DNA from: an uncultured Flavobacteriales bacterium
GTDB lineage: Bacteria > Bacteroidota > Bacteroidia > Flavobacteriales_E > Vicingaceae
Assembly: GCA_937901255.1 (NCBI GenBank)
Contig: CALCHN010000043.1
Coordinates: 62,001 to 126,000 of the forward strand
DNA length: 64,000 nucleotides
Direction of reading: 5' to 3'
This document shows, one piece after another, positions 8,345 to 16,209 of this stretch (position 1 is the stretch's first letter; each line of letters begins with the position of its first letter). A program made the translations under genes and the position numbers. The notes under the pieces are model-generated. The model was given only the letters and a program-made list of their open reading frames with translations, made no database searches and was not told the DNA's origin.

Positions 8345-9430
8345 TTGGGATTATACTACCCAATTGACGAAGAACTCACTAAACTGGTAAAAACTTTTCC
8401 TGATGCTAAATGGAGTAAAACTAATAATTGTTGGTACATTGCCAACCACAAAACCAATTTAAAAGAACTTTTTCAGGTGTTTAAAGAAATAGCTTTTATA
8501 GACACTTCAGCTGTTTTTGCTAAAACACATCCAACTAATAAGAAAACGAATGAACCCAAAATAGAAAAAAGCACTTTGCCAACGTTAAATGCAAACGCAA
8601 AGAAAAAAGTTTTTCAGTTTAAAGAATGGTTATTAAGTAGAAGATATTCGACTAATACAGTAAAAACATACATTGATTCCTTAGATAGTTTTTTAAGGTA
8701 TTATAATGATAAGCAAGTTGAAGACATTACTAATGAAGATATTATAAGCTTTAACAATAACTACATCTTAAAAAATAACTATTCTGCATCTTACCAAAAC
8801 CAAATAGTAAATGCCATTAAGTTATTTTATAAAAAAATTGAGCATAAAGCATTAGATTTAGACTTAATACACCGACCAAAAAATGAGCGAAAACTACCTA
8901 ATGTTTTATCTAAAGAAGAAATAAAAAGCATTTTAGACGCTCACAGTAATATAAAACACAAGGCTATGCTCAGTTTAATTTATGCTTGTGGCTTACGCAG
9001 AAGTGAATTGTTAAACTTAAGACCCAATGATGTAGGTTCTAAAAGGAAACTATTAATTATAAGGCAAAGCAAAGGCAAAAAAGATCGCGTTGCTCCCATA
9101 AGTGATAAACTGATTAATTTGTTACGAACATACTACAAAGAGTACCAACCCAGTACTTGGCTTTTTGAAGGTCAATTTAAAGGAAATAAATATTCCGAAC
9201 AAAGTTTACAAAAAGTCTTAAAACAAGCATTAGAAAAAGCAAGTATAAAAAAACCAGCCACCTTACACTGGTTACGCCATAGCTTTGCTACTCACTTGCT
9301 TGAAAATGGAACTGATTTGAGATACATACAAGAACTATTAGGACATAATAGCAGCAGAACAACAGAAATTTACACTTATGTAAGCACCAAAAACTTACAA
9401 AACATTAAAAGCCCTTTTGATGATTTATAA
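8345..9430 (+). CDS. Tyrosine recombinase of integron-like array
   Basis: A Xer/IntI-type site-specific recombinase with 361 residues from a TTG start. The catalytic residues are all present: R218 (GLRRSE), H308 and R311 (HWLRHS), H334 (LGHNSS) and nucleophile Y343 (EIYTYV). A SAM-like core-binding domain lies at about 85-170. Ahead of it is an extra N-terminal module of about 60 residues (PDAKWSKTNNCWYIA). I see no clear insertion before HxxR of the kind that marks classical IntI. The start is uncertain: the frame stays open to 8303 and encodes KISVKPLYHKKQNCLG, which resembles the family N-terminus, but the ATG at 8297 is followed at once by TAA. Translation may start at TTG 8345, at a non-standard codon, or fail. 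Confidence 0.85.
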   Translation: MGLYYPIDEELTKLVKTFPDAKWSKTNNCWYIANHKTNLKELFQVFKEIAFIDTSAVFAKTHPTNKKTNEPKIEKSTLPTLNANAKKKVFQFKEWLLSRRYSTNTVKTYIDSLDSFLRYYNDKQVEDITNEDIISFNNNYILKNNYSASYQNQIVNAIKLFYKKIEHKALDLDLIHRPKNERKLPNVLSKEEIKSILDAHSNIKHKAMLSLIYACGLRRSELLNLRPNDVGSKRKLLIIRQSKGKKDRVAPISDKLINLLRTYYKEYQPSTWLFEGQFKGNKYSEQSLQKVLKQALEKASIKKPATLHWLRHSFATHLLENGTDLRYIQELLGHNSSRTTEIYTYVSTKNLQNIKSPFDDL

Positions 9431-9439
9431 AAAAATGTA

Positions 9440-9533
9440 TATTTACAAAAAATAAATATACACACCAAAAGGTGTATATATCTACCTAAAATTAGCTAGC
9501 CATTTTTACTAAAGGTGTACATATATATAAGTT
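9440..9533 (+). other. attI-like recombination region of array 1
   Basis: Directly after the recombinase stop lie repeated boxes: ATATACACACC, AAAA and GGTGTATATAT form an inverted repeat, and AAAGGTGTACATATATAT is a second direct copy next to the first cassette. The region ends at TATAA followed by GTTGAC, where GTT is the proposed crossover core. The same arrangement, with related but not identical boxes, follows the integrase fossil at 54340-54430. Conserved position and repeated boxes suggest recombinase binding sites. In classical integrons attI lies beside the integrase start; here it lies beside its stop. Confidence 0.6.
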
Positions 9534-9593
9534 GACAGAAAGCATAAAGGACAGTACCACCAAACAAAATGACATAAAAATAAATCGAGTAAT

Positions 9594-11546
9594 ATGAAAT
9601 TAACTAACGTGACAGTTCACAAATACAAAAGCTTTGAACAAGAGCAAAAGTTCGAAGTTCAAGACGATGTGACAATTCTTGTCGGAATGAATGAGTCTGG
9701 TAAAACTTCTGTTTTAGAAGCCATTGCTAAAACAAACTATTTTCAGAATGATAAAAAGTTCAAGTTTAACCTAACACACGACTTCCCAAGAAGAGAAAAG
9801 AAAAACATTGATAAGACTGGCGAAGAACCAAATGCTATAACTTGTACTTATGCAATTTCAGATGAATTGTTAAGTACAGTTGAAAAAAAAGTTGGGAAAG
9901 GGGTCTTTTCACTAAAAGAATTTTCTGTTACAACAAAATATAATAATGTCAGTACATACAACAATTTTACAGCTGACTTCAAAAAGTTTATAGAATTGAA
10001 AACAACTGAGCTTGGGATTTCAAGTAAAGCTCTAAATGATAAGTTAGAAAAAGTAAAGAATGAAAAGGACTTAGACGTTATAATAGCGGAGTACAAAGAC
10101 GAAAACTTAATTTCTGGATTAAATAAAATCAAGCCATTTGTAAAGAATGATTGGGATTGGGGTAATCCTATTCAAGAGTATATAGCTAGGACAATAATAA
10201 AGCCAAATCTCCCTAAGTTCTTGTACTATGACGAATATTATTCCCTACCTTCTCGGATTGTAATCGAAAAAATGAATGATGAAGAACTTGAAGAAGAAGA
10301 ACTAAAAACAGCAAAAGCACTTTTGGAATTAGCTGACCTTAACCCTGAAGACATACTTAAAGCTAACGATTTTGAAGATTATATTGCAGAGTTGGAAGCG
10401 ACTGAAGCAATTATAAGTGATGAACTATTCAAGTATTGGACTACTAATGGAAACCTTAGCATTGAATTCAAAATTGAAGCTAAAGAAGAAAAAGTTAAGC
10501 GAACAATAAGGAACAACTATAATCATGAAGAAGTAATAGACGTAAATATTGTTGAACATGTACTAGATATTAGAGTAAAAAATCAACGTTCAAGAGTATC
10601 TCTACCATTAAAAAACCGTAGCAAGGGTTTTAATTGGTTTTTCTCATTTCTAGTTTGGTTTAAGAAAATTCAAGAAGATAAAAATTCCAGCTATATTTTG
10701 TTACTTGACGAACCAGGTCTGAATCTACACGCATCTGCACAGAAAGACATGTTGAGATTTATTGAAGACCTATCTAAAGATTATCAGATTATCTACACTA
10801 CTCATTCGCCATTTTCAATTCCATCAAATAATTTAGAAAGAGTAAGAACGGTACTAGAAACACCTAACGGTTCTAAAATTTCTGATAGTATTCAGGAAAA
10901 GGATCCGAATACTCTTTTCCCTTTACAGGCTGCATTAGGTTATGACTTGGCTCAAAATTTATTTATAGGAGAGAAAAATTTATTGGTTGAAGGAGTATCA
11001 GACATGATATTTCTTTTGACAATGTCAAGTATTCTTGAGCAGGGTGGAAAAACTCCATTAAGAGATGATATTGTTATTGTCCCAACAGGTGGGCTAGAAA
11101 AGGTTGCTACTTTTATATCATTAATGCGTGGGAATAAACTCGAAATTGCTTGCCTACTTGACACATACACAGACCCAAAGAGCAAAGCAAAATTTGAAAA
11201 CATAATCTATCAAAAACTTATTCATAAAAATAAAGTTAGATTTTTTGATGAGTACTTAACAGACTATACTCAGGCAGACATTGAAGATTTATTTGACAAA
11301 GAAGATTATATAAAAGTTTTCAATCAAGCATTCTCGGAACATAACGACATCAAACTTTCAGATTTAGATGTAAATATTAAACCTATAATTGCACAAATCA
11401 ACAAACACCTAAACGTATCAAGATACAACCATTACAGACCAGCAAATCAACTTTCAAAAATTGGTTTAAGTGCTAAAGATTTTAAGAAAACGAGTTTAGA
11501 CAATTTCGAAAAGTTGATAGCCGACATAAACAAATTATTCGATTGA
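9594..11546 (+). CDS. OLD-family ATP-dependent nuclease (cassette 1)
   Basis: A 650-residue protein with an N-terminal SMC/ABC-type ATPase and a C-terminal TOPRIM nuclease, as in OLD (overcoming lysogenization defect) proteins and the GajA subunit of Gabija. Walker A is GMNESGKTS (31-39). Walker B is LLLDEPGLNLH (about 368-378), followed by the H-loop TTHSPFS. TOPRIM begins with LLVEGVSD (about 463-470), and the LLDTYTDPK stretch may hold further metal ligands. The middle is helical and charged. No UvrD-like partner (GajB) is adjacent, so this would be a stand-alone OLD protein. The likely role is antiphage defence. It is the whole coding content of cassette 1, and its stop lies 15 bp before the attC-like hairpin. 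Confidence 0.85.
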   Translation: MKLTNVTVHKYKSFEQEQKFEVQDDVTILVGMNESGKTSVLEAIAKTNYFQNDKKFKFNLTHDFPRREKKNIDKTGEEPNAITCTYAISDELLSTVEKKVGKGVFSLKEFSVTTKYNNVSTYNNFTADFKKFIELKTTELGISSKALNDKLEKVKNEKDLDVIIAEYKDENLISGLNKIKPFVKNDWDWGNPIQEYIARTIIKPNLPKFLYYDEYYSLPSRIVIEKMNDEELEEEELKTAKALLELADLNPEDILKANDFEDYIAELEATEAIISDELFKYWTTNGNLSIEFKIEAKEEKVKRTIRNNYNHEEVIDVNIVEHVLDIRVKNQRSRVSLPLKNRSKGFNWFFSFLVWFKKIQEDKNSSYILLLDEPGLNLHASAQKDMLRFIEDLSKDYQIIYTTHSPFSIPSNNLERVRTVLETPNGSKISDSIQEKDPNTLFPLQAALGYDLAQNLFIGEKNLLVEGVSDMIFLLTMSSILEQGGKTPLRDDIVIVPTGGLEKVATFISLMRGNKLEIACLLDTYTDPKSKAKFENIIYQKLIHKNKVRFFDEYLTDYTQADIEDLFDKEDYIKVFNQAFSEHNDIKLSDLDVNIKPIIAQINKHLNVSRYNHYRPANQLSKIGLSAKDFKKTSLDNFEKLIADINKLFD

Positions 11547-11560
11547 AAATGAAAATGCCA

Positions 11561-11697
11561 TCTGCCAACAGCCGTTTTGCAAAAGCGGGGGTTTCATGCT
11601 TCTATGACAGTGAAGTAATAAATTCAAGCTTTGTGCATCTAATGAAGTTTAGTGATAAAAATCCCCGCCTTCGCAAAGCGGCAAACCGTTGGGCAAC
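11561..11697. repeat. attC-like site 1
   Basis: An imperfect hairpin of about 130 nt. R'' is TCTGCCAAC (11561-11569). The left arm starts at GCCGTTTTGC (11571) and pairs about 20 of 22 positions with the right arm around 11661-11683. R' is GTTGGGC (11688-11694), an exact match to the classical GTTRRRY core. The centre carries TTCAAGCTTTGTGC, related to the other two sites. R'' pairs 8 of 9 with GTTGACAGA at 9531-9539, the start of cassette 1. A short open frame runs through it but is a by-product. Confidence 0.72.
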
Positions 11698-11874
11698 ATA
11701 CAAAAAGCCCACCGCACAAACAGCACATTTGGTTTTTGCCGAAACACAAGTCAACCGCTGAAAAAACAAAAGAGCTTGCCCTTCCCCACCGCCACCCGAA
11801 AAAAATATTCAAAAACTTGATCTAAAATTCACAAATTATTTTTACATTTGCTAATAATAGGTCAAATCAATAAA
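11698..11874. other. Leader of the restriction-modification cassette
   Basis: This is non-coding sequence from the end of attC-like site 1 to the controller gene. It starts with CATACAAAAAGCCCACCGC and is C-rich compared with its surroundings, including CTTCCCCACCGCCACCCG near 11780. A promoter-like pair for the controller gene lies at its right end. No other signal was seen. Confidence 0.4.
11817..11850 (+). promoter_or_regulatory. Promoter-like pair before the R-M controller gene
   Basis: TTG at 11817-11819, a 23-bp spacer and TACATTTG at 11843-11850 fit the Bacteroidota consensus, with a slightly long spacer. The distance to the ATG at 11875 is 24 bp. This would give the cassette its own promoter. 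Motif-based inference only. Confidence 0.45.
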
Positions 11875-12198
11875 ATGGCAAGTTTCGGAAATTTCATAAA
11901 GACAGAAAGAGAAAAACGAGAATGGACTCAAACTGAATTCGGTGCAAAAATCGGAATCAATACGAGTGCAATCAGTCGAATAGAAAACGGAAGTCAAAAA
12001 TTTAGTAAATCAAAGCTAAAGAAACTTTCAGAATTATTTGAAATTCAATTGCAACAAGTAACGGACTTATTTTTTGCAGACAAATTTGCTAGAGAAGCTT
12101 TTAAATATAAATGCTCGAAATCAGTATTTTCTGTTGCAGAAGACACTGCAAATTATTATCGTAACACCAATGTTAAACAGGGAAAACTAGAACTATGA
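11875..12198 (+). CDS. XRE-type HTH protein, probable R-M controller
   Basis: A 107-residue helix-turn-helix protein of the XRE/Cro type. The ATG at 11875 gives MASFGNFIKTEREKREWTQ, the usual start of such domains; an in-frame TTG 27 bp upstream lies inside the promoter-like motif and was not chosen. The HTH is WTQTEFGAKIG followed by NTSAISRIENG (about 18-45). The last 45 residues are not part of the HTH and may control dimerisation. Its stop overlaps the ATG of the cytosine methylase by four bases (ATGA). Small HTH proteins ahead of methylase and nuclease genes are typically C-proteins that delay nuclease expression. That role is inferred from position. Confidence 0.8.
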   Translation: MASFGNFIKTEREKREWTQTEFGAKIGINTSAISRIENGSQKFSKSKLKKLSELFEIQLQQVTDLFFADKFAREAFKYKCSKSVFSVAEDTANYYRNTNVKQGKLEL

Positions 12199-13193
12199 GT
12201 AGAGCTTTAAAATATATTGACTTGTTCTCTGGTGCTGGTGGTTTTTCGCTTGGTTTTGATAATAAAGGCTTTCAAAATGTCTTTTCAGTAGACATTGAAC
12301 CTAGTTTTTGTGAAACGTATAATCATAACTTCCCAAGTCATAATTTAATCCAAAAGGATATTTGTAACGTAACAGATGCTGAATTAAAATATTTAAAAGA
12401 ATATGATGAAATTGATGTTGTTATAGGTGGACCACCTTGTCAAGGGTTTAGTATTGCTGGAAATATTGGAAGAAAATTTATTGAAGACCCAAGAAACAGA
12501 TTATTTAAAGAATTTGTAAGAGTTGTAAAAGTTGTTGAACCAACTTACTTTGTAATGGAGAACGTTGCTCGATTATATAACCATAATAAAGGAAACACTA
12601 GAAAAGAAATTATAAATGATTTTGAAAATCTAGGTTATAAAGTTGAATGTAAAATTCTAAATTCAGCAGATTATGGAGTTCCTCAAGTTAGAAAAAGAGT
12701 AATATTTATTGGCACTAAAAACAGTCAAAAAATACTATTTCCAAAAAAAGAAATTGATAAATATATAACTGTAAAAGAGGCTTTATCTTCATATCCAAAA
12801 TTAGAATCTGGTCAGGAATCCAAAATCCCAAACCATATAGCAATGTCTCATTCTGAACAAATGTTGCATAAAATGAGCTTTGTTTCAGATGGTGGAGATA
12901 GAAATGAAATCCCTGAACAAATTAGACCAAAATCAGGTGATGTTAGAAAATATATAAAATATTCAAGCGATAAACCTTCAGTAACAGTTACTGGAGATAT
13001 GAGAAAAATATTTCATTATGAACAGAACAGAGCATTGACAGTACGTGAATTAGCAAAACTTCAATCTTTCCCAGATGATTTTGTATTTAAAGGCACAAAA
13101 ATATCACAACAACAACAGGTAGGTAATTCTGTTCCGCCAAAAATGGCTGAAGCTATCGCTAGTATAATTATTAAAATGAGTGAAAATGTTTAA
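12195..13193 (+). CDS. DNA (cytosine-5)-methyltransferase
   Basis: A Dcm-type m5C methyltransferase of 332 residues. Motif I is LFSGAGGFSLGF (about 10-21). Motif IV is GPPCQGFS, with the catalytic cysteine near residue 84. Motif VI is MENVARL, motif VIII is QVRKRVIFIG, and motif X is QQVGNSVPP near the C-terminus. The target-recognition region lies between VIII and IX (about 190-270). It uses S-adenosylmethionine to methylate a cytosine in the recognition site and protects host DNA from the linked nuclease. It overlaps the controller gene by four bases and the adenine methylase gene by about eight, so the four genes are translationally linked. Confidence 0.93.
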   Translation: MSRALKYIDLFSGAGGFSLGFDNKGFQNVFSVDIEPSFCETYNHNFPSHNLIQKDICNVTDAELKYLKEYDEIDVVIGGPPCQGFSIAGNIGRKFIEDPRNRLFKEFVRVVKVVEPTYFVMENVARLYNHNKGNTRKEIINDFENLGYKVECKILNSADYGVPQVRKRVIFIGTKNSQKILFPKKEIDKYITVKEALSSYPKLESGQESKIPNHIAMSHSEQMLHKMSFVSDGGDRNEIPEQIRPKSGDVRKYIKYSSDKPSVTVTGDMRKIFHYEQNRALTVRELAKLQSFPDDFVFKGTKISQQQQVGNSVPPKMAEAIASIIIKMSENV

Positions 13194-14235
13194 ATATCCT
13201 AAAGTTAATTACATAGGCAATAAAGAAAAGATTGCAAAGTGGATATGCGACCAATTCCCAACGGATGCAAACACACTTTTTGATGCTTTTTCTGGTGGAT
13301 GTTCTTTAAGCTATGAAGCAAAATTCAGAGGATTGGAGGTTTATACAAATGATATTTTAAAAATAAATTACCACATTGCAAATGCGTTAGTTAAGAACAA
13401 TAATACTTTACTAGATAAGTCTGATATTGAAACTATTTTTAGAGGAGAACCTTTTGAAGGTTTTATGTTTCAAAATTATTCAGAAGTGTATTTCTTTCCG
13501 CAAGAATGCAAAGAACTTGATTTGTATAGGCAAAACATTGAATTACTTGAATCAGAGGAGAAGAAATCATTAGCATTTGCTTTAATGAGAAGAGCTATGA
13601 TTCGTAAAATGCCCTATTCTAGGTTTACATTAAATTGGGATAAAATAGTTCAATTAAGAGATGAGGAATACAGCTATAAAAAATATAAGCGAAGAAGAGC
13701 TTATCACAACCAATCATTTAAACATCATTTTCTTCAAAATTTAAATGAGTACAATCAAGCGGTATTCAATAATGATAAAAATAATATTGCTTACAACGAT
13801 GATATTTTCAATTTGTTAGAAACTGTAAAAGCAGACATTATTTATTTAGACCCACCATATACAGGAACAATGAATAATTATTTTGGTTTTTATGGTTTGG
13901 TAGACGATTTTATTACATCAGAGGTAACAAAACCATTTGAAAACAACTTTGTAAATAAAAATTCTGCAATTGAGCTTTTTGATAAATTGTTTTCTAAACT
14001 TAATAATTTTAAATATTGGTATTTAAGCTACAATAACTCTTCTTTTCCAAGCAAGAATGAACTACTTTATCTGTTGGGTAAATATTCAGACAATGTTGAA
14101 GTAATTGAGCGTAAACATAACTATCAAATTACTGGTAAAAACAAAAAAGAAAAGAATAAAGAATTTTTATTCATTGTGAAAAATGAAAATTATAAAGAAA
14201 CTATTAAAGAAAATTATGCCACAGCAGAACTATGA
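13186..14235 (+). CDS. DNA (adenine-N6)-methyltransferase, D12/Dam class
   Basis: An m6A methyltransferase of 349 residues from the ATG at 13186; a GTG six bases upstream is also possible. The SAM-binding motif is FDAFSGGCSLSYE (about 31-43). The catalytic motif DPPYTG is near residue 222. The N-terminal VNYIGNKEKIAKWI is the usual start of D12-class enzymes. A second methylase beside the m5C enzyme suggests that the two strands of an asymmetric site are methylated by different enzymes, as in some type IIS systems. The start overlaps the m5C gene, and the stop overlaps the HNH nuclease gene by 20 bases. Confidence 0.9.
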   Translation: MFKYPKVNYIGNKEKIAKWICDQFPTDANTLFDAFSGGCSLSYEAKFRGLEVYTNDILKINYHIANALVKNNNTLLDKSDIETIFRGEPFEGFMFQNYSEVYFFPQECKELDLYRQNIELLESEEKKSLAFALMRRAMIRKMPYSRFTLNWDKIVQLRDEEYSYKKYKRRRAYHNQSFKHHFLQNLNEYNQAVFNNDKNNIAYNDDIFNLLETVKADIIYLDPPYTGTMNNYFGFYGLVDDFITSEVTKPFENNFVNKNSAIELFDKLFSKLNNFKYWYLSYNNSSFPSKNELLYLLGKYSDNVEVIERKHNYQITGKNKKEKNKEFLFIVKNENYKETIKENYATAEL

Positions 14236-15286
14236 AGAGTATTGGAAACTGACCAATGCCTTTACTGATTATAATGGTACAAAGTTTTTAGATACATTGG
14301 CTGTTTGTATCAATTTTATTGATGACCATAAAAACGAAGAATATTCTGAAGAAAAATATTCAAAACTTCAGGACAAGATTCATAAAGTAAATCCTATTAA
14401 CCATATTTCGATTAGAAAGTCTATTAATCAATTGGTTAAAATGGGATTTATTAATTCTTTCCTTGTTTCTTATCATCCACAAGCTAAAGAGTATGTTGAA
14501 GCTCGAACGAATAAGAAAAGAGAAACACTTTTATCCAAAATTGTTTACTCAAATTCAAGTTTCAACAGAGCAGTAAATAATGAATCTTCAATAAAACAAA
14601 TCAATTTCCTAATTCAAACACTAATTGAAAAAGGTAAATTATCTAAAGAAGAAATAATAGCCTTAATGCTTGTTGATATTGAAGCTTATAAAAAACCATT
14701 TATAACTGAAATTGAACTTTCAGAATATGTTAAAGAAGCTAAAGAAATTGGTTTTCTGGAAAGGAAATATAATCAAATTGGCTATTTGTATAACCTTCTC
14801 GGAAAATTAGATGATTTAGTTTTTGTTAAGGAAGATTTATATTTTAAAGAAGATGCTGAACAGATTTTTGGAGAAGATTTAAAAGCAATTACAAAAAGAA
14901 GAGACCCATATTTACATAGATTATATAAAAACCAATTACAAGAGGAATGTGAAGAAATTTATGGTAATCCTATGTGTGTTTTAGAACATCTTTCTTATCC
15001 TGTTTTAATTGCTAGTCATATCAAACCTTTTATTGACTCTGATGAAAATGAAGCTTATGACCCAAATAACGGATTGTTATTAAGCAGAACAATTGATTCG
15101 TTATTTGACTTAAAATACATATCATTCACAGATGAAGGAACAATGATTTTCTCAAATAGAATATCAAATGATGTTAAGGAATTTTGGAAAAATTATAAAC
15201 TCGAAGAAAATATATTAAACGAAAGAAGAAAAGAATATTTGGCTTATCATAGAAACCTAATGACAGAAATTGATGCCCGAGCTTAA
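14216..15286 (+). CDS. HNH-type restriction endonuclease
   Basis: A 356-residue protein read from the ATG at 14216 (MPQQNYEEYW), which overlaps the methylase by 20 bases. An in-frame ATG 33 bp upstream would add a basic tail and a longer overlap. The C-terminal third holds an HNH_2-like nuclease: ASHIKPF, then DPNNGLLLSRTIDSLFD (about 265-305). The N-terminal part is helical with no recognised fold and presumably recognises DNA. Position after a controller and two methylases makes it the nuclease of the system. HphI is a known HNH enzyme with one m5C and one m6A methylase, so a type IIS arrangement is plausible. The recognition sequence cannot be read from this. Confidence 0.8.
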   Translation: MPQQNYEEYWKLTNAFTDYNGTKFLDTLAVCINFIDDHKNEEYSEEKYSKLQDKIHKVNPINHISIRKSINQLVKMGFINSFLVSYHPQAKEYVEARTNKKRETLLSKIVYSNSSFNRAVNNESSIKQINFLIQTLIEKGKLSKEEIIALMLVDIEAYKKPFITEIELSEYVKEAKEIGFLERKYNQIGYLYNLLGKLDDLVFVKEDLYFKEDAEQIFGEDLKAITKRRDPYLHRLYKNQLQEECEEIYGNPMCVLEHLSYPVLIASHIKPFIDSDENEAYDPNNGLLLSRTIDSLFDLKYISFTDEGTMIFSNRISNDVKEFWKNYKLEENILNERRKEYLAYHRNLMTEIDARA

Positions 15287-15397
15287 AGCCATACACATTT
15301 GCAATTCGCACCAGCCGACACACGAGCCAAAAATTGCAAAAGAGTATGTCTTTGCCAACGCTGAAAACCAAACAGAACGGAATAAAGCCAGCAGGTA
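15287..15397. other. 3' tail of R-M cassette with hairpin
   Basis: The sequence between the nuclease stop and the intron contains an inverted repeat TTTGCAATT ... AATTGCAAA (about 15300-15341). It could be a terminator or the remains of the cassette's own attC. It partly resembles 11700-11780 (AAAGCC, CACATTTG and GCTGAAAA in the same order). The bases before the intron, CAGCAGGTAA, do not pair with the cassette start GTTGGGCAAC. Confidence 0.35.
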
Positions 15398-16119
15398 ATC
15401 GAGTAGATGGCTCCGCCAGAAGTTCTGACGGAGTGCACCTCTCAAATGTTAATTCACGAATTCCTATAAAAAACAACGAACAATATTATGAGTACACCAC
15501 TAAGCGTACGCGAGCGTTGCTCCTTTCTTTCTCAAAAATGTCCCCCAGTCATTTTTAATCAGAAACATACTTAGCGGTTCGTAAATCATCACAATTGTTG
15601 CTCTTTCCACCAACAATAGCTATCCTTTACTTTATGAATAGGCTATTAGTAAAACCAATTCCTATTCTAATTTCAAAGAAATTTACGTTCAGTCCTTCCT
15701 TAGTTTGTGAGTCCTCCAACTTTCTTTGTTGGCTCGTTGCTACTAAGTACTATGACCTCTGCTGACTTCTTGGTGATGCTAACTCGTAGCTGCCAAGACC
15801 TCCCTTGGTAAGCGTGTTTCCCTCAACCGAATGCCTGTTACATCTACATAATAACGCTTTTTGTATGCTTCGGACGTTACGTTGATGTGCACGCTTATCC
15901 TCGTTATTATGCCTCTTATGTATTTTACTCATCGCTTTGTTATTTGTTCTTAGCGGTATTCGTGAATGCTTCGCATTTCTGTCCGTCAGTACCCGGTTTT
16001 GCAGTCTTGCTTCCTTCACTGATGTCCTCACAAACATCCAGCTTGCAACTTGCTATTGGTTATGGGCGTTACCCCACCCCATAAGGGACTTTAACCCTCT
16101 GGAAAAATTTGTACCACAC
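15398..16119 (-). mobile_element. ORF-less group II intron (antisense to the cassettes)
   Basis: Read on the minus strand, it begins at 16119 with GTGTGGTAC, matching the GUGYG 5' consensus. Typical domain I landmarks follow: GAGGGTTAAAGTCCCT, GGTAACGCCCATAACC, GTGAAGGAAGCAAGACTGC and GGTACTGACGGACAGAAA. GAAGTCAGCAGAGGTCATAG and GAAGGACTGAACG mark the region before the usual domain IV ORF. No reverse transcriptase follows. The proposed domain V arms are GAACCGCTAAG (15570-15580) and CTTAGTGGTGT (15494-15504). Domain VI is the CTCCG/CGGAG hairpin, and the 3' end is CTACTCGAT with a candidate branch-point A. Domain V has an unusual 65-nt loop insertion. Mobility would need a maturase in trans. 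The class was not determined. Confidence 0.75.
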
Positions 16120-16209
16120 CTTTGCTTGCTAGTAAATTAATTTGCATTTTTGCAATTTATTCTGTAGCTTCGCTTTGGTGTGCTACAGCACGCGTGCAAG
16201 GCACACACA
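16120..16209. other. Short non-coding stretch between intron and attC-like site 2
   Basis: About 90 bp with a small hairpin (CTGTAGC / GCTACAG, about 16162-16190) just beyond the intron 5' end. In minus orientation this hairpin precedes the intron, as a terminator-like stem often does for class C introns. Short A/T repeats such as TTTGCATTTTTGCAATTT are also seen. Nothing else was recognised. Confidence 0.35.

Noticed and set aside
9583..9591. AATCGAGTA before the OLD gene, the same nine bases as at the intron ends
   Set aside because: It lies inside cassette 1, not at a GTT/AAC core, and no intron-like sequence follows. Treated as chance.
11543..11761. Reading frame of 72 codons after the OLD nuclease gene
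   Set aside because: It runs straight through the attC-like hairpin, and its composition follows the hairpin arms. Such frames are by-products of these repeats.
15750..16037. Minus-strand frame of 95 codons, very basic
   Set aside because: It lies inside domains I to III of the group II intron RNA, which explains the conserved-looking sequence. No maturase motif.
15887..16140. Plus-strand frames of 65 and 67 codons
   Set aside because: Antisense to the intron RNA, with no protein-like pattern.
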